DNA of 6,251 nt from an uncultured delta proteobacterium (GTDB taxonomy: Bacteria > Myxococcota_A > Polyangia > Polyangiales > Ga0077539), in NCBI GenBank assembly GCA_903885885.1, contig CAISKJ010001538.1, positions 1-6,251 of the forward strand, given 5' to 3'. The position numbers were made by a program, and so were the translations under genes. Positions within the stretch are counted from its first letter, which is position 1, and the number at the start of each line of letters is the position of its first letter. Shown piece by piece: positions 1 to 5,317 of the stretch. The notes beneath the pieces are model-generated. The model did not search any database. It was not told the DNA's origin and was given only the letters and a program-made list of their open reading frames with translations.

Positions 1-391
1 CGAGGGCCTTCGCCGCGCGCTGGCGCCGCTCTTTGCCGCCGACGCCGCGGTAGGCGAGGGGCAGCTCGACGTTCTCGCGGGCCGAGGTGCGCGCGAGGAG
101 GTTGAAGCCCTGAAACACGAAGCCCAACAGACGGTTGCGCACGAAGGCGCGCGCGTCGGCGTCGAGGTTCGACACGTCGTGGCCCGCGAGGAGGTAGCGG
201 CCCTTCGTGGGGCGGTCGAGGCAGCCGATAACGTTCATGAGCGTGCTCTTGCCGCTGCCCGAGGGGCCGCCCACGGCGACGAACTCGCCGGGCTCGATGC
301 GGAGCGACACGCCGCGCAGCGCGCGAAAGACCACCTCGCCCGTGAGGTACACCTTCTCGATGCCGTCCATCTCGATGATGGGGCCGCTCAC
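1..391 (-). CDS. ABC transporter ATP-binding protein, MacB/LolD type (partial, 3' end outside window)
   Basis: This is the first 130 codons of an ATPase that would power an export or lipoprotein-release ABC transporter at the inner membrane. The reading frame begins GTG (391-389) with VSGPIIEMDGIEKVY, the usual opening of MacB/LolD-type ATPases. An A-loop-like aromatic (Y15) is followed by the Walker A motif GPSGSGKST at residues 42-50. The Q-loop FVFQGFNLL lies at 91-99 and the MacB/LolD-like ENVELPL at 106-112. The signature motif, Walker B and H-loop would lie beyond the left edge. The gene starts 4 nt after the stop of the adaptor gene, so the two are almost certainly cotranscribed. An in-frame ATG at 370 is an alternative start, but it would drop the conserved first residues. 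Whether the protein is a stand-alone ATPase (LolD-like) or fused to its permease (MacB-like) cannot be seen here. The family call is firm; the substrate is unknown. Confidence 0.93.
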   Translation of the reverse strand, partial: MSGPIIEMDGIEKVYLTGEVVFRALRGVSLRIEPGEFVAVGGPSGSGKSTLMNVIGCLDRPTKGRYLLAGHDVSNLDADARAFVRNRLLGFVFQGFNLLARTSARENVELPLAYRGVGGKERRQRAAKAL

Positions 392-395
392 GGTG

Positions 396-1688
396 TCACC
401 GCGCCCTGCTTCGGCTGCTGCCGCCGAAGGCCGCGCCCGGACGGCTCGCTGCGGGCGTCGAATCGATCTCGTCGACGACGACGAGAGCGCGGTCGGCGAG
501 GCCTTCGGCCGACACCTCGGTGAGCGCCTCGTCGATGAGCCCGATGCGCACGCGCACGGGGCGAGGGGAGCCGCTCTGGAGCACGTACACGGTGCCCCAG
601 CGCGTGGTGTCGGCGCCGCCGTCGGGGTGGTCGGCGTTGCGCGACGGCCGCGGTCGCACGCCCGCGTCGGCGCCCTCGGAGAACGCGCCGGGCTCGTAGC
701 GCAGCGCCGCGTTGGGCACGCGCAGCACGCCCGTGTGACGGTTCGAAGTGACGGTGATGGTGGCCGTCATGCCGGGGCGGAGCTTGAGCGCGGGGTTTTG
801 CACCGTGAGCACCGCGGGGTAGGTGACCACGCCCGACGTGGTGGTGGCGCCGTAGCGCACCTCGGTGACCTCGCCGCGGAAGAGCTCGCCCGGAAAGGCA
901 TCGACGCGGGCCTCGGCCACGAGGCGCTCGCGCACCTTGGCGATGTCGGCCTCGTCGATGTTCGCCATGATGCGCATCCGCGTGAGGTCGCCCGCGAGGA
1001 GGAAGAGCACCGGCGCCTGAAAGCTCGCGGCGACGGTCTGCCCCTCGTCGATCGAGCGCTGGATCACCACGCCGTCGATGGGCGCGAGAATGCGCGTGTA
1101 TGCGAGGTTGGTCTCGGCGCTCGTGAGGGAGGCGCGGGCCCGCGCGATTTCGGCGGTGGCGAGGGCGATGTCGGCCCGCGCGACGAGGTGCGCGCCGCGG
1201 CTCTGATCCACGTCGCTCTGGGCGTTGAGGCCGCGCGCGCGGAGGTCTTCGGCGCGGTGCAGGTTGGTGGCCGCGAGCTGCTCGTTGGCACGCGCGCGCT
1301 GGAGCTGCGCCTCGGCCGTCATCACCTGGGCGCGCGACTGCAAGAGGCTCGCGCGAAAGGGCGTCGGGTCGATCTCGGCGAGGAGCTGCCCCGCCCGCAC
1401 GCGGTGGTTGAAATCGACGAGCACCCGCGCGATGCGGCCGCTCACCTGGCTCCCCACCTGCACCTGCACCACGGGCTGCACCGTGCCGCTCGTCTCGACG
1501 GTCTCTTGCACGTCGCCCACGGTGGCCGCGGCCGTCACGTACTGAATGAGCTTGGGCTTCGGCCGACGCCCGAACGCCGCGTAGCCGCCGACGGCCGCGA
1601 CGAGCAAGAGCACAAGGATCACACGCCACGGGCTGCGGCGACGCTTGCCGAGCTCGGCGAAGGGATCCAGCGAGGCGGGGTCAGTCAT
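396..1688 (-). CDS. MacA-like periplasmic adaptor (membrane-fusion protein) of an ABC efflux system
   Basis: This 430-residue protein would bridge an inner-membrane ABC exporter to an outer-membrane TolC-type channel. A basic cytoplasmic N-terminus (KRRR, 15-18) precedes one membrane anchor at about 22-39. The first half-lipoyl segment follows at about 66-110, with VSGRIARVLVDFNHRVRAGQ at 82-101. An Ala/Arg/Glu-rich alpha-hairpin occupies about 112-197. The second half-lipoyl segment (APIDGVV, then DEGQTV) is at about 202-219, and a beta-barrel and membrane-proximal domain complete the protein. The order and the GQTV...QAP motif fit MacA better than RND adaptors. The ATG at 1688 was chosen because it immediately precedes the basic/anchor segment and has a GAGGAAG ribosome site 8 nt upstream (1697-1703). 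The frame remains open up to 1832, but that extension is Arg-rich and overlaps the neighbouring divergent gene. A hydrophilic Pro/Asp/Gly-rich insert at 335-364 interrupts the membrane-proximal domain. The ATPase gene follows directly. Substrate unknown. Confidence 0.92.
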   Translation of the reverse strand: MTDPASLDPFAELGKRRRSPWRVILVLLLVAAVGGYAAFGRRPKPKLIQYVTAAATVGDVQETVETSGTVQPVVQVQVGSQVSGRIARVLVDFNHRVRAGQLLAEIDPTPFRASLLQSRAQVMTAEAQLQRARANEQLAATNLHRAEDLRARGLNAQSDVDQSRGAHLVARADIALATAEIARARASLTSAETNLAYTRILAPIDGVVIQRSIDEGQTVAASFQAPVLFLLAGDLTRMRIMANIDEADIAKVRERLVAEARVDAFPGELFRGEVTEVRYGATTTSGVVTYPAVLTVQNPALKLRPGMTATITVTSNRHTGVLRVPNAALRYEPGAFSEGADAGVRPRPSRNADHPDGGADTTRWGTVYVLQSGSPRPVRVRIGLIDEALTEVSAEGLADRALVVVDEIDSTPAASRPGAAFGGSSRSRAR

Positions 1689-1696
1689 GGGGCGGG

Positions 1697-1703
1697 CTTC
1701 CTC
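1697..1703 (-). promoter_or_regulatory. Ribosome binding site of the adaptor gene
   Basis: On the minus strand this reads GAGGAAG, a good Shine-Dalgarno match 8 nt before the ATG at 1688. It decides the start codon against the longer open frame that reaches 1832. Confidence 0.7.
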
Positions 1704-1802
1704 GGTAGAGACGGGCGGTCTATACGCAAAAACGCGATGCGCAGCACCGGGATTCCGAGCGTTCTCGGCCCGCCGGCGGTTGCGTCGCGCGCGGTTTTCG
1801 TC

Positions 1803-1808
1803 GAAGGG
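1803..1808 (+). promoter_or_regulatory. Ribosome binding site of the hydrolase gene
   Basis: GAAGGG sits 7 nt before the GTG at 1816 and supports that start. The same frame is open from 1645, but the upstream part is Arg/Ser-rich and has no family resemblance. Confidence 0.55.
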
Positions 1809-1815
1809 TTCGCGC

Positions 1816-2562
1816 GTGCCCTCCCTCCGCATCGCCGCGCTCGAGCTCCCGCACCGCTACGGCGCGCCCGCGGCGATGCTTGGCCTCGTCGACCGCGCCC
1901 TCGCTTCGATGCGGGCCGAGGCCGACCTGGTGCTCCTCGCCGAGTGCGCGCTCACGGGCTACGTCTCGCCGCGCGGCGACTTCGACCTCGCGCCCTTCGC
2001 CGAGCCGCTCGACGGCCCGAGCGCGCAGGGCCTCGCGCGCCTCGCCCGCGCCCACGGCGTCTCCCTCGCGGGCCCCATCGTCGAGCGCGACGGCGCGCGG
2101 GTGTTCAATTCTCTGTGCCTCTACGACCCGTCCGGCGAGCGCGTCGGGCACTGGCGAAAGCGCCACCCCTGGTACCCCGAGCGCTGGGCCGCACCCGGCG
2201 ACCTCGGCACCCCGTTGGTCACGCACCGTGGGCTGCGCGTGACGGCGTGCGTGTGCTTCGACGTCCACTTCGTCGCCGACGACGCGCCGGACGCGCTCGG
2301 CGCCGCCGACGCGGTGCTCTTTCCGTCGGCGTGGGTCGACGAGCCCCCCGACGACGCCCGCGACGCGCTGCTGCCCGACCTCGCGCGCCGCTTCGGCGTA
2401 ACGGTTGTGAACGCCAACTGGGGCCCCGGCGCGCCGTCGGTGCCGGGGCAGGGGCGCTCTCGCATCGTGGCCCCCAACGGTGCGCAGACCCTCGCGAAAC
2501 GCCGCGCCGCGAGCACCTTCGCGCTCGCCGTGGTCGCCGCGCGCGACGACCGCACGGCGTGA
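1816..2562 (+). CDS. Carbon-nitrogen hydrolase of the nitrilase superfamily
   Basis: This 248-residue predicted cytoplasmic enzyme would hydrolyse a C-N bond (amide, carbamoyl or nitrile) through a Glu-Lys-Cys triad. The Glu motif is LLAECALTGY with E43. The Lys motif is HWRKRHPWYPE with K115. The nucleophile motif is CVCFDVHF with C147, followed by the usual beta-strand and Ser segment ADAVLFPSAW at 164-173. The VVNANWGPG segment near the end also fits the family. The length is slightly below the usual 260-280 residues, and there is no signal peptide. GTG at 1816 was taken as the start because VPSLRIAALEL matches the first beta-strand of the family and a GAAGGG site lies 7 nt upstream. The common FPE around the Glu is replaced by LAE, and the Cys motif has CFDVHF instead of CYDxRFPE, so the closest branch (omega-amidase, carbamoylase, or biotinidase/vanin-like) cannot be decided. 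The family is firm; the substrate is unknown. Confidence 0.88.
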   Translation: MPSLRIAALELPHRYGAPAAMLGLVDRALASMRAEADLVLLAECALTGYVSPRGDFDLAPFAEPLDGPSAQGLARLARAHGVSLAGPIVERDGARVFNSLCLYDPSGERVGHWRKRHPWYPERWAAPGDLGTPLVTHRGLRVTACVCFDVHFVADDAPDALGAADAVLFPSAWVDEPPDDARDALLPDLARRFGVTVVNANWGPGAPSVPGQGRSRIVAPNGAQTLAKRRAASTFALAVVAARDDRTA

Positions 2563-2618
2563 TCGGGGCAACTCTCTGGCCGCGACGGGCGAAGGTCTGG
2601 CAGACTCCGCTCCCGCTC
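2563..2618 (+). other. Short intergenic gap before the lipoprotein gene
   Basis: These 56 bp hold no open frame of their own. The only structure is the palindrome-like GTCTGGCAGAC at 2595-2605 (5-base arms, 1-base centre), ending 13 nt before the ATG. A purine-rich GAAGG at 2591-2595 is too far (23 nt) to serve as the ribosome site. No stem with a T-tract that would act as a terminator is present. Whether the lipoprotein has its own promoter here or is read through from the hydrolase is not decided by the sequence. Confidence 0.4.
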
Positions 2619-3365
2619 ATGCGCGCCATCACCCCGCTCGCGTTTCTCTGCTTGTTCGGCTGTGGCAGCGCGTCGCCGCCGCCGCCGCAGGTTGTGGCCC
2701 AGCGCGAGGCGCCGCGCGCGCCCACGAGCGAGCCTGCGCGCCCGCGCGCGGGCTCCGACTGCCCGACGCACGCGGGCGGCATGTCGATCGAGGGGCAGCT
2801 CGGCACGCTGCCGCAGCCGCGCGTTCGCGCCGCGCTGCACGCCGCCGAGGCGCAGCTCACGGCGTGTTTCACGCAGCGCCTCGAGGCCATTCCGTGCTTG
2901 TCGGGGCGCGTGGGCTTCAAGATCCGCGTGGGCACCGACGGGGCCGTGCGCTGGGTGATGCCGACCTCGTCGACGATGGGCGATCGCGACACCGAGCGCT
3001 GCATGCAGCAGGCGCTCGCGCACGCCGATTTCGGGCTCCCCTGCGGCGGCGAGGCCGAGATCACGTGGGCCATGGAGCTCGACGGCGGACCCGACGCGCG
3101 GCCCGCGACGGAGTGGCCCCCCTCGCGCCTCAACACGCTCCTTCGGCAGCGCCGCGCGGCCCTCGCCGCGTGCCGCAACGGCAGCACCGCCGCGCTCGCG
3201 GTCACCCTCTACGCGGCGCCCGATGCGAGCGTGGCGACGGCGGGCGCGTCGATCCCCGAGCCCGAGGTCGAAGCGGTTGCAGACTGCGTGCTGCGCGAGG
3301 TGCGCGCCTGGCGCCTCCCGTCGCCCGGCTCGTGGTACGCACGCACGACCGTCAACATCCCGTAG
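2619..3365 (+). CDS. Secreted lipoprotein with two AgmX/PglI-like C-terminal domains
   Basis: This 248-residue protein has a short signal peptide (MRAITPLAFLCLFGC) with lipobox LFGC and lipidation Cys15. A Pro/Ala-rich linker follows at about 18-45. The segment at about 68-155 has the pattern of the AgmX/PglI C-terminal domain seen widely in myxobacterial envelope proteins: AQLTACF (C83), a Gly-Arg-Val strand (GRVGFKIRVGTDGAV, 96-110), a Ser-Ser-Thr motif (117-119), and ERC (C128) before a Phe-X-X-Pro strand (F138-P141). Residues about 168-247 repeat the plan in degenerate form: LAAC (C185), ALAVTLYAAPDASV (192-205), ADC (C223), then WRLP and a terminal strand. Extra cysteines (C48, C93, C142) suggest disulfides in the periplasm. 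No good Shine-Dalgarno precedes the ATG, but an in-frame start further downstream would lose the signal peptide. The domain name is from pattern recognition only. AgmX and PglI are linked to gliding motility in Myxococcus, but that role cannot be transferred to this protein. Confidence 0.75.
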   Translation: MRAITPLAFLCLFGCGSASPPPPQVVAQREAPRAPTSEPARPRAGSDCPTHAGGMSIEGQLGTLPQPRVRAALHAAEAQLTACFTQRLEAIPCLSGRVGFKIRVGTDGAVRWVMPTSSTMGDRDTERCMQQALAHADFGLPCGGEAEITWAMELDGGPDARPATEWPPSRLNTLLRQRRAALAACRNGSTAALAVTLYAAPDASVATAGASIPEPEVEAVADCVLREVRAWRLPSPGSWYARTTVNIP

Positions 3366-3427
3366 ACCCCGCGCCAACGCGCGCACTCACCGCTCCCCCG
3401 AGCGCCGACCGGCTGGGACCCACCGCG

Positions 3428-4564
3428 ATGGATTTCGAACTCTCTGAAACGCAGATGATGGTGCGCGACACCGCGCGCGCCTACGCCGAGCGCGTGCTCT
3501 CGAAGCGCGCCGCGGGCTTCGAACGCGACGAGCGCATCGACCCCGAGGTGCTCCGCGAAATGGCCTCGATGGGACTCATGGGGGTGAACATCCCCGCGGC
3601 CCTCGGGGGCGCGGAGGCGGGCGCCGTCTCGTATGCGCTTGCGATGATGGAGATCGCCGGCGGCTGCGCGGCCACGGCGGTCACGATGGCGGTGACCAAC
3701 ATGGTGGGCGAGGTGATCAACGCCTTCGGCACCGAGGCGCAGCGGGCGCGTTACGTGTCGCGCCTCGCGTCGGGCGAGTACCTCGCGGGGTCGTTCGCGC
3801 TGAGCGAGCCCGAGGCCGGCAGCGACCCGGGCTCGATGCGCACCACGGCCACGCGCGTCGGCGACCGGTGGATCATCCGCGGCGCCAAGCAGTGGATCAC
3901 CTCGGGCGACATCGCGGGCGTGATGGTGGTGTGGGCACGCACGGGCGGCGCGGGCACCGCGGGCCTGTCTTGCTTTCTCGTCGAGGGCGGCGCCGAGGGG
4001 CTGCGCGTGGGGCGCCGCGAAGACAAGATGGGCATCCGCGGGTCGAGCACGGTGCCCCTCGAGTTCGACGACGTGTCGGTGCCCGCCGACGCGCTCCTCG
4101 GGGTCGAGGGCGGCGGCTTCAAGATCGCGATGATGGCCCTCGACGGCGGGCGCATCGGCATCGGCGCCCAGGCGGTCGGCATCGCCGCCGCCGCGACGCG
4201 CGAGGCCACGGAGTACGCGAAGGACCGCAAGCAGTTCGGCCAGCCCATCGCGAATTTTCAGGCCATCCAGTGGATGCTCGCCGACAACCTCACGGAGCTC
4301 GAGGCTTCGAAGCTCCTGGTGCTCCGCGCGGCGTCGCTCAAAGATGCGAAGCGGCCCTTCTCGACGGAGGCCGCGATGGCCAAGCTCTTCGCGTCGGAGA
4401 CCGCGTGGCGCGTCACGAGCCGCGCGCTGCAGGTGCACGGGGGCTACGGGTACACGCGCGAGTTCGCCGCCGAGCGCCACCTGCGCGACTCCCGCGTCAC
4501 CATGATCTACGAGGGCACGAGCGAGATTCAGCGCATCGTGATCGCTCGCTCGATGCTCCGCTAA
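3428..4564 (+). CDS. Acyl-CoA dehydrogenase, short-chain (butyryl-CoA dehydrogenase-like)
   Basis: This 378-residue flavoenzyme would oxidise an acyl-CoA to the 2-enoyl-CoA and pass electrons to ETF, in fatty-acid or branched-chain amino-acid breakdown. The N-terminal helical domain begins MDFELSETQMMVRD. Family signature 1 is at 124-136 (ALSEPEAGSDPGS), and the middle beta-domain carries WIIRGAKQWITSG. The flavin/dimer motif DRKQFGQPIANFQ is present. Signature 2 is at 335-354 (QVHGGYGY...RD). The catalytic base is E362 in YEGTSEIQR, the position used by short- and medium-chain enzymes; long-chain and isovaleryl enzymes place it elsewhere. The length is normal. ATG at 3428 is preceded only by a weak GGGA (3415-3418). 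The frame is open far upstream, but that part has no family resemblance and overlaps the lipoprotein gene. pdxJ begins 21 bp downstream. The family is certain; the acyl chain preference is inferred. Confidence 0.95.
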   Translation: MDFELSETQMMVRDTARAYAERVLSKRAAGFERDERIDPEVLREMASMGLMGVNIPAALGGAEAGAVSYALAMMEIAGGCAATAVTMAVTNMVGEVINAFGTEAQRARYVSRLASGEYLAGSFALSEPEAGSDPGSMRTTATRVGDRWIIRGAKQWITSGDIAGVMVVWARTGGAGTAGLSCFLVEGGAEGLRVGRREDKMGIRGSSTVPLEFDDVSVPADALLGVEGGGFKIAMMALDGGRIGIGAQAVGIAAAATREATEYAKDRKQFGQPIANFQAIQWMLADNLTELEASKLLVLRAASLKDAKRPFSTEAAMAKLFASETAWRVTSRALQVHGGYGYTREFAAERHLRDSRVTMIYEGTSEIQRIVIARSMLR

Positions 4565-4585
4565 CGGCAACAAGGCACCCACGTC

Positions 4586-5317
4586 ATGCGCGTCGCCCTC
4601 CACGTGAACGTCGACCACGTCGCCACGCTGCGCCAGGCCCGCGGCACGGCCTACCCCGACCCCGTCGAGGCCGCGTTCGCCTGCGAGCGCGCGGGCGCCG
4701 ACGGCATCACGGTGCACCTGCGCGAAGACCAGCGGCACATTCAGCCCCGCGACGTGCGCGTGTTGCGCGAGACCGTGCGGGGCACCTTCAACCTCGAGAT
4801 GGCCTCGGCCGACGCGACGGTGGCACTCGCCCTCGAGGTGCTTCCGCACCACGTCACGCTCGTGCCCGAGCGCCGCGAGGAGCGCACCACCGAGGGCGGC
4901 CTCGACGCCGTGGGGCAGCGCAAGACGCTGGGCCCCGTGATCGCGAGGCTCCGCGCGGCGGGCATCAAGGTGTCGCTCTTCATCGCGCCCGACGACGCGC
5001 AGATCGACGCGTCGCGCGCGCTCGGCGCCGACCAGATCGAGCTGCACACCGGCGACTACGCCAACGCGAAGGGGGCCGCGCTCGCGCACGAGCTCGCCGC
5101 GCTCGCGAAGGGGGCCGCGCGCGCCCACGCGCTCGGCCTGCGGGTGGCCGCGGGGCACGGGCTCACGGTCGCCAACGTGGGCGCCGTGGCGGCGATCGAC
5201 GAGGTGGTCGAGCTCAACATCGGGCACGCGATCGTGGCCGACGCGGTGATCGGCGGCATGGCCGGCGCGGTGCGCGCGATGCGACGCGCGATCGCGCGGG
5301 GGCGCGCGGGCCGGTGA
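4586..5317 (+). CDS. pdxJ: Pyridoxine 5'-phosphate synthase
   Basis: PdxJ condenses 1-deoxy-D-xylulose 5-phosphate with 3-amino-2-oxopropyl phosphate to make pyridoxine 5'-phosphate, the ring-closing step of the DXP-dependent vitamin B6 pathway in the cytoplasm. The 243-residue sequence matches the E. coli enzyme from memory along nearly its whole length. It has VNVDHVATLRQARGTAYPDP at 7-26, GITVHLREDQRHI with H44 at 40-52, NLEM with E71, VPERREERTTEGGLD at 93-107, VSLFIAPD, IELHTGDYA at 151-159, AGHGLT with H191 at 189-194, and ELNIGHAI. H44, E71 and H191 correspond to the known catalytic residues. The length is normal. AAGG at 4572-4575 lies 10 nt before the ATG. The stop overlaps the GTG of nnr (GTGA), and the acyl-CoA dehydrogenase ends 21 bp upstream, so an operon is likely. 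Confidence 0.98.
   Translation: MRVALHVNVDHVATLRQARGTAYPDPVEAAFACERAGADGITVHLREDQRHIQPRDVRVLRETVRGTFNLEMASADATVALALEVLPHHVTLVPERREERTTEGGLDAVGQRKTLGPVIARLRAAGIKVSLFIAPDDAQIDASRALGADQIELHTGDYANAKGAALAHELAALAKGAARAHALGLRVAAGHGLTVANVGAVAAIDEVVELNIGHAIVADAVIGGMAGAVRAMRRAIARGRAGR
5066..5120 (+). repeat. Short direct repeat inside pdxJ
   Basis: The 16-base word GCGAAGGGGGCCGCGC occurs at 5066-5081 and again at 5105-5120, in phase at a 39-bp step (13 codons). Each copy encodes AKGAA followed by a residue and AH in the helix after the HTGDYA motif. Compared with E. coli PdxJ (from memory) no residues appear to be inserted, so this looks like two similar Ala-rich helix segments using the same codons and not a duplication. 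Confidence 0.6.

Larger units (their letters stand above)
1689..1815. promoter_or_regulatory. Divergent intergenic region between the efflux operon and the hydrolase gene
   Basis: These 127 bp separate two divergently transcribed genes and must hold the promoter of the efflux operon and probably that of the plus-strand hydrolase. The only clearly AT-rich spot is around 1719-1733 (TCTATACGCAAAAAC). On the minus strand it contains TATAGA (1724-1719), which resembles a -10 element about 30 nt before the adaptor start. No convincing -35 hexamer lies 16-18 bp away on either strand. I saw no operator palindrome of useful length. The promoter assignment follows from gene layout; the exact elements are a guess. 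Confidence 0.4.

Noticed and set aside
1645..1815. N-terminal extension of the hydrolase from an ATG at 1645
   Set aside because: It would overlap the start of the divergent adaptor gene, has no family similarity, and the GTG at 1816 has a good ribosome site and a normal first strand.
2598..2612. Possible sigma-54 promoter (TGGCAGACTCCGC) before the lipoprotein gene
   Set aside because: The GG and GC elements are separated by 8 bases where the consensus needs 10, and the -12 element lacks the TTGC form.
207..3365. A 1052-codon open plus-strand frame running across the adaptor gene and hydrolase into the lipoprotein
   Set aside because: Only its last 249 codons form a real protein. The rest is Arg/Ala/His-rich, antisense to the adaptor or out of frame with the hydrolase, and open only because stop codons are rare at this GC content.
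2480..3427. Upstream in-frame extension of the acyl-CoA dehydrogenase, which would make a 694-residue fusion
   Set aside because: The extension reads the lipoprotein gene in the wrong frame, has no domain resemblance, and the dehydrogenase has a complete normal N-terminus at its own ATG.
5066..5120. Possible recent duplication in pdxJ
   Set aside because: The repeat is real at the base level, but the protein length matches the family, so no insertion happened. It reflects similar helix residues and biased codon use.
3209..5227. A 672-codon minus-strand open frame opposite the dehydrogenase and pdxJ
   Set aside because: Its sequence is a His/Arg/Ala/Val-rich mirror of the sense codons with no recognisable motif. 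Both opposite genes are well conserved families.
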